A DNA stretch of 64,000 nucleotides from Metabacillus sp. KUDC1714 (GTDB lineage: Bacteria; Bacillota; Bacilli; Bacillales; Bacillaceae). Shown one piece after another: positions 9,693-18,875 of the stretch (positions are counted from its first letter, which is position 1; every line of letters begins with the position of its first letter). The DNA is taken from positions 2,855,501 through 2,919,500 of the forward strand of contig NZ_CP055263.1 of NCBI RefSeq assembly GCF_014217835.1, read 5' to 3'. The notes beneath the pieces are model-generated. The model ran no database searches, was not told the DNA's origin, and saw only the letters and a program-made list of their open reading frames with translations. The position numbers and the translations under genes are program-made.

Positions 9693-9766
9693 CAAAAAAA
9701 CTCAGGTGAATAGCAATTAATTTTTTGAACAAATTAAAAGGGAGATATTAACAAAGAGGTGATCAT

Positions 9767-9940
9767 ATGTTTAATAAGAAAAGAAAAAGTAATTCTTTTA
9801 TGTTTACAGCTTCGTTGCTTGGAGCGGGTGCTGCAGCTTACTATTTGACAAAAGAAGCCATACAGGGTGAAGATAGTGATAGTACCATAAATTCATACTC
9901 TTCTAATAATCCGATAGATGATCGTCTGAATGATTTATAG
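9767..9940 (+). CDS. Small membrane-associated protein of unknown function
   Basis: A 57-residue open reading frame with AAAGAGGTGAT before the ATG, ending at the base before the next reading frame. It has a basic N-terminus (MFNKKRKSN), one hydrophobic Ala/Gly-rich segment at about 11-27 and an acidic, Ser/Asn-rich tail. The layout suggests a single-pass membrane protein or lipid-proximal peptide. I do not recognise the family. It is coupled to pepF by position. Confidence 0.6.
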   Translation: MFNKKRKSNSFMFTASLLGAGAAAYYLTKEAIQGEDSDSTINSYSSNNPIDDRLNDL

Positions 9941-9976
9941 ATGGCTAATGCGGAGAAAAACTATCGGAGGAAGAGT

Positions 9977-11905
9977 ATGAGGCGCAAAAGAAAACTACTT
10001 CTCATTACAGCATTTACACTTATAAGTTCGATCAGCACCAGCTCCGCATTTGCAATTCATTCTAAAGGGGGAAGCGCAATGGCAGAACAAACTGCAGTAA
10101 AAAAACTACCAACTAGAAGCGAAATTAAAACAGAGGATACGTGGAGATTAGAGGACATTTTTGAAAGCGACAAAGCATGGGAGAAAGAATATGAAGAAAT
10201 AAAAGCGGCTTTGCCAAAGCTAGCAGAATTTAAAGGTAAGCTTGGTGAAAGTGCGAACACGTTATTTGAAGCACTTACGTATCAAGATAAGGTAATGGAG
10301 CGTCTTGGCAAACTTTATACATATGCACACATGAGATATGATCAAGACACGACAAACTCAAGCTATCAAGCTTTAAATGATCGTGCAAGAAATTTATATA
10401 CACAAGCATCAAGCATAAGTTCATATATTGTCCCAGAGCTTTTAACAATTGATGAGGCAAAGATTAAACAATTTTTAGAGGAAAAAGAAGAATTAAAGCT
10501 TTATGAGCATTCTCTCGATGAAATTAACCGTCAACGCCCACATGTATTATCTGCTGAACAAGAGGAATTATTAGCACAAGCATCTGAGGTTCTTGGCTCC
10601 TCTAGTAATACATTTGGAATGTTAAATAATGCGGACCTAACTTTCCCAAGCATTAAGGATGAAAATGGTGAGGAAGTTGAAATAACTCATGGCCGCTACA
10701 TTCGTTTCTTAGAAAGTGAAGACCGCAGAGTACGTGAAGAAGCATTTAAAGCTGTATATAAAACATATGGTGGGTTTAAAAATACATTTGCAAGTACTTT
10801 AAGCGGTACTGTGAAAAAGGATAATTTCAGCGCGAAGGTTCGAAATTATGAATCAGCAAGACAAGCTGCATTAAGCAGTGATAATATTCCAGAGTCTGTT
10901 TACGAAAACCTAATTAGTACAGTTCATAAGCATCTAGATCTTCTGCAACGTTATGTAAAGCTGCGTAAAGAAGTATTAAAACTGGATGAAGTTCATATGT
11001 ACGATCTTTATACACCTCTCATTAAAGATGTAAAGATGGAAGTCAGCTATGATGAAGCACAGGATTATATATTAAAAGGTCTTGAACCATTAGGTAAAGA
11101 GTATACCTCTATTTTAAAAGAAGGTTTTGAAAATCGTTGGGTTGATATTCATGAGAACAAAGGGAAAAGAAGTGGTGCTTATTCATCAGGGACTTATGGG
11201 ACGAATCCGTATATCCTTATGAATTGGCAGGATAATGTAAATAATCTATTTACACTAGCACATGAATTTGGTCATTCTGTTCATAGCTACTATACTCGCA
11301 AAACTCAACCATATCCATATGGTAACTATTCAATTTTTGTGGCAGAGGTTGCATCAACATGTAATGAAGCTTTGTTAAATCATTATTTATTAAATACTAT
11401 CGAGGATGAAAAAGAACGTCTCTACTTATTAAATCATTTCCTTGAAGGCTTCAGAGGCACAGTATTCCGCCAAACAATGTTCGCAGAATTTGAACATATT
11501 ATTCACCAAAAAGCTCAAGATGGAGAACCATTAACACCTGAGTTATTGACACAAACATATTATGAGTTAAACAAAAAATATTTCGGTGATGACATTGTAG
11601 TTGATGAAGAAATAGGTCTTGAATGGTCTAGAATTCCTCATTTCTACTATAATTACTATGTATATCAGTACGCAACAGGCTATAGTGCTGCAACTGCCTT
11701 AAGCAATCAAATCCTAGAAGAAGGTCAACCAGCAGTTGATCGTTATCTTGAATTTTTGAAAGCAGGTAGCTCTGATTACCCAATAGAAGTACTTAAAAAA
11801 GCTGGCGTTGATATGACATCCTCTGCTCCAATTGAAGAAGCTTGTAAAGTATTCGAAGAGAAGCTAAATGAGATGGAAGAGCTTTTAACAAAAATGAATA
11901 ATTAA
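9977..11905 (+). CDS. pepF: Oligoendopeptidase F (M3 family), possibly exported form
   Basis: PepF is a zinc metallopeptidase of family M3 that cuts short peptides; in B. subtilis overproduction blocks sporulation by degrading the PhrA signal peptide. The zinc motif HEFGH is encoded at 11261-11275, with the third ligand in the downstream helix FVAEVAS. Two starts are credible. The ATG at 9977 has GGAGG six bases upstream and adds a sequence that looks like a signal peptide (basic MRRKRK, hydrophobic LLLITAFTLI, end SSAFA). The ATG at 10079 gives the cytoplasmic form typical of the family (MAEQTAVKKL). I annotate the longer one for its stronger ribosome site. Confidence 0.9.
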   Translation: MRRKRKLLLITAFTLISSISTSSAFAIHSKGGSAMAEQTAVKKLPTRSEIKTEDTWRLEDIFESDKAWEKEYEEIKAALPKLAEFKGKLGESANTLFEALTYQDKVMERLGKLYTYAHMRYDQDTTNSSYQALNDRARNLYTQASSISSYIVPELLTIDEAKIKQFLEEKEELKLYEHSLDEINRQRPHVLSAEQEELLAQASEVLGSSSNTFGMLNNADLTFPSIKDENGEEVEITHGRYIRFLESEDRRVREEAFKAVYKTYGGFKNTFASTLSGTVKKDNFSAKVRNYESARQAALSSDNIPESVYENLISTVHKHLDLLQRYVKLRKEVLKLDEVHMYDLYTPLIKDVKMEVSYDEAQDYILKGLEPLGKEYTSILKEGFENRWVDIHENKGKRSGAYSSGTYGTNPYILMNWQDNVNNLFTLAHEFGHSVHSYYTRKTQPYPYGNYSIFVAEVASTCNEALLNHYLLNTIEDEKERLYLLNHFLEGFRGTVFRQTMFAEFEHIIHQKAQDGEPLTPELLTQTYYELNKKYFGDDIVVDEEIGLEWSRIPHFYYNYYVYQYATGYSAATALSNQILEEGQPAVDRYLEFLKAGSSDYPIEVLKKAGVDMTSSAPIEEACKVFEEKLNEMEELLTKMNN

Positions 11906-11908
11906 TAA

Positions 11909-11945
11909 TAAAAAGGAATGCCAGATTATCTGCGCATTCCTTTTT
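11909..11945 (+). terminator. Terminator after pepF
   Basis: AAAAGGAATGC pairs with GCATTCCTTTTT around a short loop. Confidence 0.9.
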
Positions 11946-12007
11946 ATATATGGCTGTTTTCTAAGATATTATTGTTTTAAAATAGGTTCTTTGACGAAAA
12001 CTTTTTA

Positions 12008-12135
12008 GGTTGATTGGAGCGGATGTGCGAGACTCCTGCGGGAGTAGCGGGACAGGTGAGACCCCGCAGGCGTTTACGCCGAGGAGGCTCACCGCCCGCC
12101 CCGTGGAAAGCGAGCAACTGGAGAGGAAATCAACC
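12008..12135. repeat. Dispersed GC-rich repeat A, full copy
   Basis: A 128-base element bounded by GGTTGATT and AATCAACC. It is far richer in GC than the surroundings and contains GACTCCTGCGGGAGTAGC and GTGAGACCCCGCAGGCG, paired with later CCGAGGAGGCTCAC. A partial reverse copy lies at 1621-1700 and a diverged one at about 29798-29912. I have seen this repeat type in many Bacillus genomes; its role is unknown. Confidence 0.85.
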
Positions 12136-12203
12136 ACACCGTTCTCCTAGGTAATAGCAACAAAGTTTGGCGAGTCATCCTTATTTAAAGATATCCATTG
12201 ACT

Positions 12204-12371
12204 CTAAAACCCTTTAAACGTTTTCCGATGATTTATGAGATAAAGTGTGATGAAAAGAGTGATAAATAATAGGGGTGATGTAATATAAATTGGGAAAATA
12301 TCCATAAAGCTTAATAAATTAAGAAAAAACAATACTAAGGTAGCGGTACTTCCGATAATAATCCATTTCAA
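12204..12371 (-). CDS. Small two-helix membrane protein (position of yizD)
   Basis: A 55-residue frame starting at TTG with AGGAGG nine bases upstream. It encodes two hydrophobic stretches (about 3-21 and 25-46) and a basic C-terminal tail ending HRKTFKGF, a good two-pass membrane protein. In B. subtilis the small gene yizD lies between pepF and the RoxS sRNA, and this frame has that position, but I cannot confirm homology from memory. It is too short for routine gene calling. Confidence 0.6.
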   Translation of the reverse strand: MKWIIIGSTATLVLFFLNLLSFMDIFPIYITSPLLFITLFITLYLINHRKTFKGF

Positions 12372-12530
12372 TTTCGAGACACCCTCCTAAAGTATTCTAT
12401 ATTAATTGTATATGATGAAGGATGTCCTTTTATCCCACTTTAACGGGCAGTAAATAAAGAAAAAACTGCTCGTAAAAGTCCGATAAGTCTCTCTATTACT
12501 CTCAAGAGTGCGGGAATTGAGCGGAATCTA

Positions 12531-12550
12531 TTGTGACATTTTTGTGAAAA
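12531..12550 (+). promoter_or_regulatory. ResD-like site upstream of RoxS
   Basis: Two adjacent TTGTGA-type boxes (TTGTGACAT and TTTGTGAAA) resemble the ResD response-regulator site. In B. subtilis roxS transcription is activated by ResDE. Confidence 0.55.
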
Positions 12551-12563
12551 GCCTATCACCTAC

Positions 12564-12593
12564 TTGTCAATTGTCGACAAGATTTGATATAGT
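12564..12593 (+). promoter_or_regulatory. Promoter of RoxS
   Basis: TTGTCA and TATAGT with an 18-base spacer; initiation would fall near 12600, at the start of the conserved RNA. Confidence 0.65.
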
Positions 12594-12598
12594 AGAGA

Positions 12599-12614
12599 TG
12601 TGAAGTTAATCACA
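12599..12614 (+). promoter_or_regulatory. Rex-like operator at the RoxS start site
   Basis: TGTGA-N6-TCACA is a perfect inverted repeat matching the core of the Rex site. It overlaps the expected start point, so Rex bound at high NAD would block initiation. Rex control of RoxS is established in B. subtilis. Confidence 0.65.
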
Positions 12615-12720
12615 AACAAACATTTACCCCTTTGTTTGACCGTGAAAAATTTCTCCCATCCCCTTTGTTGTCGTTAAGACATAAAAAAGAAGACCCTTTA
12701 CATTGTATAGGGTCTTTTTT
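12600..12720 (+). ncRNA. roxS: Small regulatory RNA RoxS (RsaE)
   Basis: RoxS/RsaE is a conserved Firmicute small RNA that pairs through C-rich loops with mRNAs of central metabolism and redox genes when NADH or nitric oxide is high. The sequence contains the hallmark single-stranded motifs, two CCCCTTTGTT copies and CTCCCATCCCC, in the expected order, and ends in a Rho-independent terminator (AAGACCCT / AGGGTCTTTTTT). Its length of about 120 nt and its place upstream of spxH agree with B. subtilis. No protein is encoded. Confidence 0.92.
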
Positions 12721-12830
12721 ATTGTCGAAAATAATTTATATCGTATTCTTGATAGTCTAGTGTTATTTACATAAATTGGTGAACTAAAACAAAAGAAAAT
12801 GACCACTTTCCGAGTCATTTCCTGTTCTGT

Positions 12831-13718
12831 CTATTTATGATCACCAATATATCTCCAAAACGTACCGTGCTTAGCTTGGATTCTTTCAACAGTTTGAGAT
12901 AGGACGAGTTTTTTTAACTCTTTTTCTACTTCTGTCATTGTCATATTATAAACTGTAGCAATCTCGGCAGAAGCTACAAATTGATAATGCTTTAAAAAGA
13001 TCTCTAATGGAGGTGTATGGGACGGTTTAATAGCATCTCCGATCATTTCCTGTAATACTTGTACATACATATCATATGAATAAATGCCTGTTATTTTTAA
13101 GCCCTCTTCTTCAACATTTTCACTAAAAAATGCAAGTGTTGGGATTTCCTGCACGTCCATCTCTGAAGTGATTTTTAAATCACATTGTAATGCTTTGGCA
13201 GCACTTTGTGAATGTAAATCTTTTTGGAACTCTGCAACATCTAATCCGACTTTTTCTGCAATTTTCATTAACATTTCTTCATCTGAAACATTTTGATTCT
13301 CGATAAATAGCTGCTCTTGTAATTTTCTTAAAAAACGAAGACCTGCTTTTTTTCCTTGAAGTTCAGCTGATTTTATTGCTAGTGAAGCAGTGTAAGGGGT
13401 TGATAAAGGATTTTCCATCCAAATCTTACCGTCACAAGACATACCTGTTCGACTAGCGGTCTTTTCCCAGGCTTGAGCTAATCTATCAGGTCTTTTTCTC
13501 TTAGTGATATTTAAGGTTGCAAGACGGCCACTAATAATATGTTTTAGTGTAAAAAGACGTCCGTACTCAATTTGTAGTTTTTTAATCATGGGCTCAAGTG
13601 CCCAGCATTCAGGGCTAAGTGGATCAACAAACATATAGATTTCTAAAGGTTTATCTGGGTGCCCACTACAATGCGAGAAAAAGAGGGAGATGTCCTTTTT
13701 CTCATGACTGTTATTCAT
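12831..13718 (-). CDS. spxH: ClpXP adaptor SpxH (YjbH)
   Basis: SpxH is a DsbA-like thioredoxin-fold adaptor that delivers Spx to ClpXP. The fold is recognised by [19 protein letters not shown] near the N-terminus and by [12 protein letters not shown] (cis-proline) later, and the C-terminal helical region is conserved. B. subtilis YjbH, as I recall it, has DPLCPECW; here the first cysteine is serine, so the CxxC pair is broken while its second Cys remains. The start is the ATG preceded by AGAGG nine bases upstream (protein MNNSHEKK), overlapping the yjbI stop by eight bases, so the two genes are translationally coupled. Confidence 0.93.
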   Translation of the reverse strand: MNNSHEKKDISLFFSHCSGHPDKPLEIYMFVDPLSPECWALEPMIKKLQIEYGRLFTLKHIISGRLATLNITKRKRPDRLAQAWEKTASRTGMSCDGKIWMENPLSTPYTASLAIKSAELQGKKAGLRFLRKLQEQLFIENQNVSDEEMLMKIAEKVGLDVAEFQKDLHSQSAAKALQCDLKITSEMDVQEIPTLAFFSENVEEEGLKITGIYSYDMYVQVLQEMIGDAIKPSHTPPLEIFLKHYQFVASAEIATVYNMTMTEVEKELKKLVLSQTVERIQAKHGTFWRYIGDHK

Positions 13719-14136
13719 TGTCATTAACCTCTTTCTGAACATTGCCAATTTCAGCGTTCTCTGCAGTATTTACCATATGATGTGCAGTCAGCTGAAGTCG
13801 ATGGAGAAGAAAATCCCTAAGTTCACCCTCAAGCTCAACTTCCTTCATAGCTTCCTTCATACAGCTGATCCAAGCATTTGCCCTAGTAGGCGTAATCTCA
13901 AATGGAAGATGACGTGCTCTTAGCATAGGATGTCCGTGTTCTTCCGTATAAATTTGTGGCCCGCCTAGGTATTGTGTGAGAAATTGCTTTTGTTTACGAG
14001 CTGTTTCAGTTAAGTCATCAGGGAAGATTGGAGACAGTAATGGGTGTTTTTGTACCTTTCCATAAAAGGAATCAACAAGATGCGAAAGAGTTTCTTCTCC
14101 AATCGCCTCATATGGTGTTATGTTTTGTTCAGTCAT
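13711..14136 (-). CDS. yjbI: Truncated haemoglobin YjbI
   Basis: A group II (trHbO-like) truncated globin, 141 residues, binding haem and oxygen or nitric oxide. The two-over-two fold is recognised by [28 protein letters not shown] with the aromatic E-helix, and the proximal-histidine segment around [17 protein letters not shown] precedes the ATG. In B. subtilis yjbI is cotranscribed with spxH, as the overlap here implies; a link to thiol or nitrosative stress is therefore plausible. Confidence 0.92.
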   Translation of the reverse strand: MTEQNITPYEAIGEETLSHLVDSFYGKVQKHPLLSPIFPDDLTETARKQKQFLTQYLGGPQIYTEEHGHPMLRARHLPFEITPTRANAWISCMKEAMKEVELEGELRDFLLHRLQLTAHHMVNTAENAEIGNVQKEVNDNE

Positions 14137-14541
14137 GTTGATTACTCCTTTAACGTTTGCTTAATGTTGATTAAAGAACCAGATTCATCCTTAAAGCATA
14201 AAATTATTTTTTGAAACAAAATCTAACAATGTATTTATTTTAACAAGCGATAATAGATATCTCAAACAAACCGCTCTATCGAATTTGATAATTTAGTCCT
14301 ATTATATGTTTAAGACAGCTATGTATGAAGGAAAAGGGCATTGAATTCTGCTAAAAGTTACCTTAAGTCTCATGAAAAAGGGTCAGGCTCCCGATCACAA
14401 TATATAGCTTTGATTAATTGATATGCTCTAAATTGTGATGGTGGTACATAGACTACTTTTTCCATAACCTGCGGTAGTAGGGCTACAGGAAAGGGATAAA
14501 AAAATCCCGACACTAATTGAGTCTCACTTTAAGAGTGAGAC
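14137..14541. other. Intergenic region yjbI-yjbJ
   Basis: No gene is seen. It holds the yjbI promoter region, an inverted pair ATCACAAT / ATTGTGAT at about 14394-14450, and a short GGGATAAAAAAATCCC hairpin at 14494-14509. Confidence 0.6.
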
Positions 14542-14545
14542 TCAA
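14517..14545 (-). terminator. Terminator overlapping the yjbJ stop
   Basis: On the minus strand TTGAGTCTCAC pairs with GTGAGACTCAA; the stem includes the TGA stop codon of yjbJ and is followed by a T run a few bases on. Confidence 0.75.
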
Positions 14546-15186
14546 ACATTATAGGTAGATGTAATTTTACGTACATAATTTTGTGTTTCTTTAAACGGAG
14601 GGATTCCGCTGTATTTATCAACGTTACCTGGACCAGCATTGTAGGCTGCAAGCGCTAATGACACATCACCGTTATAACGTGTAAGCATTTGTTTTAAATA
14701 ATTTGTTCCACCCTCAATGTTTTGAGCAGGGTCATAAGGATCTTGTACACCTAATGATCGAGCTGTAGCTGGCATTAATTGCATAAGCCCCACAGCACCA
14801 ACATGGCTTTTTGCAGAAGGGTTAAATCCAGATTCTTGTTTGATCACTGCTCGAATAAGCTTTTCATCAACTCCATATTTCGCTGCAGCTTTCGTAATCA
14901 TCTCGTCCATGCTTCCAGATATTTTGACTGAATGTGTTGTTACATCTTTAATAGCAGATAATCCGACTAATTGAGAAGAATTACCCAACATATTAGATAA
15001 GGTATTCAAAGAAGTTGCTGAATGTTTTACTGGTGTCTCAACAGATGAAGAATTTAAAAATGATTGCAATAATTCTTGGAAATCTGTTTCAAACACCGAA
15101 GCTTGATTACCAGTTGTTTTGTCATTAAAGTTGCGCAATGCTTGTAGCTCTAATAACGTTTTATAGTAATTCAATTTTATATCCAA
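14542..15186 (-). CDS. yjbJ: Lytic transglycosylase YjbJ
   Basis: A 214-residue protein with a C-terminal SLT (goose-lysozyme-like) transglycosylase domain from about residue 90. The catalytic glutamate lies in [13 protein letters not shown], followed by [13 protein letters not shown] and the AYNAGPGNV block, all diagnostic. No classical signal peptide is visible at the N-terminus, so export is uncertain. The start seems to be TTG, six bases after the upstream yjbK stop, indicating one operon. It would cleave peptidoglycan with formation of 1,6-anhydro ends. Confidence 0.9.
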   Translation of the reverse strand: MDIKLNYYKTLLELQALRNFNDKTTGNQASVFETDFQELLQSFLNSSSVETPVKHSATSLNTLSNMLGNSSQLVGLSAIKDVTTHSVKISGSMDEMITKAAAKYGVDEKLIRAVIKQESGFNPSAKSHVGAVGLMQLMPATARSLGVQDPYDPAQNIEGGTNYLKQMLTRYNGDVSLALAAYNAGPGNVDKYSGIPPFKETQNYVRKITSTYNV

Positions 15187-15192
15187 GCTACC

Positions 15193-15777
15193 TTACCCCA
15201 TCTCTTTATATTTTTGCTCATAAAAACGGCGAATTTTATTTTTTGTATGGCGAATTGGAATCTCGAGCTCATTTAAAATTTCTTGAAAAATCACTTTCCC
15301 TTTTGCTTCATCCTGTACTTCATATTCAATTTCAAAATCCTCTACAGTTAAATATCGGCTATGATCAAGGACGAGTAAACCATTTCGATGATTTTTTTCC
15401 GCTCGCATCGTTGTAAGGGTTCCAAAATAAGTTATCGATTTGTCATCAATACCTAATTTTCGAAGCTGATCAACAATTTGTCCAGCCAAAAGTTGACCTG
15501 TTTTAATCATTTCAGTAGCAGCTTCCTTTGTGATTGTTTGGTGTGTTTCTAACAAACCAATTTTTGCTGGTTCCTTTAATGTCATAACATAATGTTCTTG
15601 CTTTTTTCTAATTCTAAGGGCTGCTCCAAGCTCTTTTAGAGAGAACTGAGGAGTATCAAAGTAGTGGTTTTCTTGCTTGATAAATTCATGTTCCTCTATA
15701 TGAAAAGCAGTTTTTATTTTTCGGAATTCTATTTCGGTAAGTAAATTTTTGAATTCTATCTCTATTTCCTGTGACAT
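15193..15777 (-). CDS. yjbK: CYTH-domain phosphatase-like protein YjbK
   Basis: A 194-residue CYTH (triphosphate tunnel) protein. The family signature ExExK appears at the N-terminus as EIEIEFKNLL, and alternating charged strands follow (RIRKKQEHYVMTLKEP, LLVLDHSRY, FEIEYEVQ). Members hydrolyse triphosphate substrates such as thiamine triphosphate or inorganic tripolyphosphate; B. subtilis YjbK's substrate is not settled to my knowledge. It is divergent from the yjbL-relQ-nadF operon. Confidence 0.88.
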   Translation of the reverse strand: MSQEIEIEFKNLLTEIEFRKIKTAFHIEEHEFIKQENHYFDTPQFSLKELGAALRIRKKQEHYVMTLKEPAKIGLLETHQTITKEAATEMIKTGQLLAGQIVDQLRKLGIDDKSITYFGTLTTMRAEKNHRNGLLVLDHSRYLTVEDFEIEYEVQDEAKGKVIFQEILNELEIPIRHTKNKIRRFYEQKYKEMG

Positions 15778-15972
15778 ATCAAGTGAATCCTCTCATAGAT
15801 GAATTTTATAGTTTCGTGAATTTGTATCTCGTATCAGCTCAGAGAAGACTGATCTTTTGCACATTTACATTTCTTTTATTATCTCCTGAATCTAATCATC
15901 TCGCAATGTTATCATGTGAGTTTTTAATATGGTAAAATAATCATGGAACGTGTAATGGAAGGAGATTTTTTT

Positions 15973-16350
15973 ATGAATAAAAGAGTTGAACTAACGAAAG
16001 CAATGATAGACAATAATAGCCTAATTCTGCATCCTGAATCCAATTCAATCGAAATGCAAGGATTACAGGCAAAAGGACAGATGCTTGTTGATTCTGATCA
16101 ATTGGCATTTATCTATATTTTAGAAACTGCTGATGAGTTTGTCTATGCTGGATTACCACATACAATTTGGACAGAATTAAGAGAAGCAAAAGATAAAGGC
16201 CTTAAGGTAATCTTACAAATAAAAGAACAAAATTTAGAATTAGTCGAGTTATTTGATGAACTTGATTATCTGTTAGAAAATATCAAGGGAAATGCAAACT
16301 ATGGTGAAGAGATGGAGAAAAAGGTTGTTGAGTTATTTTCTTTAACATAA
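15973..16350 (+). CDS. yjbL: YjbL protein
   Basis: A 125-residue protein of unknown function found upstream of relQ in Bacillus. No catalytic motif, signal or membrane segment is visible; it is acidic, with an alternating alpha/beta pattern. The ATG at 15973 is chosen because AAGGAG lies eight bases upstream; the earlier in-frame ATG has no ribosome site. The position, divergent from yjbK and before relQ, is as in B. subtilis. Confidence 0.75.
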   Translation: MNKRVELTKAMIDNNSLILHPESNSIEMQGLQAKGQMLVDSDQLAFIYILETADEFVYAGLPHTIWTELREAKDKGLKVILQIKEQNLELVELFDELDYLLENIKGNANYGEEMEKKVVELFSLT

Positions 16351-16384
16351 TCCATAGACAATGAGTAACTACAAAGATTTTATA

Positions 16385-16440
16385 CTTTGTATTCTTGTCT
16401 AGCACCAGTGTCTGCATTTTTTAGGCTTTATTGTGTGGTG
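16385..16440. repeat. Degenerate remnant of repeat B
   Basis: TTGTCTAGCACCAGTGTCTGC resembles the left end of repeat B (GTGTCTAGCTCCAGCGCC), but the rest has decayed. Confidence 0.4.
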
Positions 16441-16458
16441 GCTTAAGGGGGATTTTAC

Positions 16459-17094
16459 ATGCAAAGCGAACAATGGAAATTATTTTTAGCTCCTTACAAC
16501 CAAGCTGTTGAGGAATTAAAGGTAAAATTAAGAGGAATTAGATCACAATATGAACTAGAGCATTCAAATTCTCCAATTGAGTTTGTAACTGGTCGTGTTA
16601 AACCAATTGCGAGTATACTTGATAAGTCCAAACGTAAAGGTATTCCAATTGAAAATTTGGAAGATGATATGCAGGATATAGCAGGAATTCGAATGATGTG
16701 TCAGTTTGTTGATGATATAAAAGTAGTGGTAAATATGCTAAAAAATAGAAATGATTTAGAGATTGTTGAAGAACGAGATTATATTACGAGTAAAAAGGAT
16801 AGTGGTTATCGTTCCTATCATGTAGTAGCAAGATACCCTGTTCAAACAGTAGCAGGAGAAAAGAAACTGCTCGTAGAAATCCAAATTCGAACATTATCAA
16901 TGAACTTTTGGGCAACTATTGAACATTCAATTAATTATAAATATAGTGGGAATATTCCTGAAGACATAAAGGTTCGTTTAAAACGAGCAGCAGAAGCGGC
17001 ATATTCTTTAGATGAAGAAATGTCCCAAATTAGAGGAGAGGTCCAAGAGGCTCAAGCTATCTTCTCAAGAAAAACCGAAAATGATCGTACATAA
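16459..17094 (+). CDS. relQ: Small alarmone synthetase RelQ
   Basis: RelQ (YjbM) makes (p)ppGpp from ATP and GTP or GDP without a hydrolase domain and acts as a tetramer. The 211 residues are exactly the usual length. Motifs of the synthetase fold are present: GRVKPIASILDKSKRKG, the DIAGIRMMCQF metal-binding strand, KDSGYRSYHVV and EIQIRTLSMNFWATIEH. AAGGGGG precedes the ATG. It is followed after 66 bases by nadF, forming the conserved relQ-nadF-yjbO operon. Confidence 0.97.
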   Translation: MQSEQWKLFLAPYNQAVEELKVKLRGIRSQYELEHSNSPIEFVTGRVKPIASILDKSKRKGIPIENLEDDMQDIAGIRMMCQFVDDIKVVVNMLKNRNDLEIVEERDYITSKKDSGYRSYHVVARYPVQTVAGEKKLLVEIQIRTLSMNFWATIEHSINYKYSGNIPEDIKVRLKRAAEAAYSLDEEMSQIRGEVQEAQAIFSRKTENDRT

Positions 17095-17160
17095 TGGTCG
17101 GCGTTATTTGAAAGTCTTGTTTGAAGGAAAAGAATCTAAAATATAAAGGGGTAGAATTGA

Positions 17161-17964
17161 ATGAAGTTTGCCATTTCATCAAAGGGAGATCCTGTTTCAA
17201 ACTCTATAATGCAAAAAATGAAAACCTATTTATTGGATTTTCAATTAGAATATGATGAAGATCGTCCAGACATTGTTATCTCTGTTGGTGGGGATGGTAC
17301 CCTTTTATATGCGTTTCATCGTTATCGTAGCAGATTGGATAAGACTGCTTTTATTGGTGTACATACAGGTCATCTTGGATTTTATGCCGATTGGGTACCT
17401 GATGAAATTGAAAAACTCGTTATCGCCATTGCGAAGACACCATACCAGGTTGTGGAATATCCAATATTAGAGGTTATTATTCGTCATAATGATGGTGGTC
17501 GTGAAGCGAGATATTTAGCGCTAAACGAATGTACAGTGAAAAGTATTGAAGGTACTCTTGTGATGGATGTTGAAATCAAGGGACAAACCTTTGAAACGTT
17601 CCGTGGTGATGGGCTATGTATGTCTACACCTTCTGGTAGTACTGCCTATAATAAAGCATTAGGTGGTGCGATTCTTCATCCTTCATTACGAGCAATTCAG
17701 CTGGCCGAAATGGCATCCATCAATAATCGAGTGTTCCGTACAATCGGATCACCGCTTATCTTACCTGAACATCACACTTGTATGTTGAAGCCAGTGAACG
17801 ATGTTGATTTTCAAATTACGATTGATCATTTAACTCTTTTACATAAGGATGTTAAATCGATTCAATGTCGAGTGGCAAATGAAAATGTAAGATTTGCTCG
17901 CTTTAAACCTTTCCCGTTTTGGAAAAGGGTACGCGATTCCTTTGTAGGGGATATAGGAAGATAA
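17161..17964 (+). CDS. nadF: NAD kinase
   Basis: NAD kinase (NadF, also PpnK) phosphorylates NAD to NADP and is essential. The 267-residue protein has the GGDGT motif at residues 43-47 with the catalytic D45, the [10 protein letters not shown] strand and the [16 protein letters not shown] substrate loop. The ribosome site is AAAGGGG. It lies between relQ and the pseudouridine synthase as in B. subtilis. Confidence 0.97.
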   Translation: MKFAISSKGDPVSNSIMQKMKTYLLDFQLEYDEDRPDIVISVGGDGTLLYAFHRYRSRLDKTAFIGVHTGHLGFYADWVPDEIEKLVIAIAKTPYQVVEYPILEVIIRHNDGGREARYLALNECTVKSIEGTLVMDVEIKGQTFETFRGDGLCMSTPSGSTAYNKALGGAILHPSLRAIQLAEMASINNRVFRTIGSPLILPEHHTCMLKPVNDVDFQITIDHLTLLHKDVKSIQCRVANENVRFARFKPFPFWKRVRDSFVGDIGR

Positions 17965-17984
17965 AAGTAGGAAGGTTTCATAAC

Positions 17985-18875
17985 ATGACATTTCAACTAA
18001 ATTGGAAGATTTTAAGTGAAGATGTTGGCAAAACTGTTTTGGATTTTGTGAAAGAAAAGAAAATCTCAAAGCGTGCTTTAACGGATATTAAATTTAACGG
18101 AGGAGATTTATTAGTTAATTCTCATCATGTGACGGTACGTTACAATCTTAAAGAGAACGATATCCTCACTGTTATTTTTCCTAAGGAAGAAAGAGGGGCA
18201 GGTCTTATTGCTGATGATGTCCCATTTAAAATTGTTTATGAAGACGATCATTGCTTAGTAATTGATAAACCTGCCTTTGTACCATCCATTCCATCCCGCG
18301 ACCATGTAAAGGGAACATTAGCAAATGGATTAATAAATTATTATCAACAGCAGCAAATTCCTTCAACGATTCATATAGTGAATCGCTTAGATAAAGATAC
18401 CTCCGGATTAATGCTTGTAGCAAAGCACCGTTTTGCTCACTCATTATTTTCAGATCAGCAAAAGAAAAAGGAAATTCATCGTACATATGAAGCGATTGTT
18501 CATGGAGTGATCGAACAGCAAGCGGGAACAATTACAAGCCCAATTGGCCGTAAGAAAGACAGCATTATAGAGAGGGAAATTCGTGAGGATGGCCAGGAAG
18601 CGGTAACTCATTTTCAAGTTCTTCAGACTCTTAAAAACAAAACACATATCAAGCTAGTGCTTGAAACTGGAAGAACACATCAAATTCGTGTACATCTTTC
18701 GTCAATGGGTCATCCGCTCTGTGGTGATACTTTATACGGCGGGGATGTTATAGAAATTAACCGGCAAGCACTCCACAGTGCCCAATTATCATTTTGGCAC
18801 CCTTTGTTAGAAAAGGAAGTACAGTTTGCATCTGAATTGCCTGAGGATATGGAAAGATTGGCTAGAACCCACTAA
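17985..18875 (+). CDS. yjbO: RluD-family pseudouridine synthase YjbO
   Basis: A 296-residue RNA pseudouridine synthase. An S4-like RNA-binding N-terminus (about 20-80) precedes the catalytic domain with the RluA/RluD signature NRLDKDTSGLMLVAK, whose aspartate is the nucleophile, and the later RTHQIRVHLSSMGHPLCGD block. AGGAAGG is placed correctly for the ATG at 17985; an upstream start would run into nadF. The precise rRNA target is not known from sequence. Confidence 0.93.
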   Translation: MTFQLNWKILSEDVGKTVLDFVKEKKISKRALTDIKFNGGDLLVNSHHVTVRYNLKENDILTVIFPKEERGAGLIADDVPFKIVYEDDHCLVIDKPAFVPSIPSRDHVKGTLANGLINYYQQQQIPSTIHIVNRLDKDTSGLMLVAKHRFAHSLFSDQQKKKEIHRTYEAIVHGVIEQQAGTITSPIGRKKDSIIEREIREDGQEAVTHFQVLQTLKNKTHIKLVLETGRTHQIRVHLSSMGHPLCGDTLYGGDVIEINRQALHSAQLSFWHPLLEKEVQFASELPEDMERLARTH

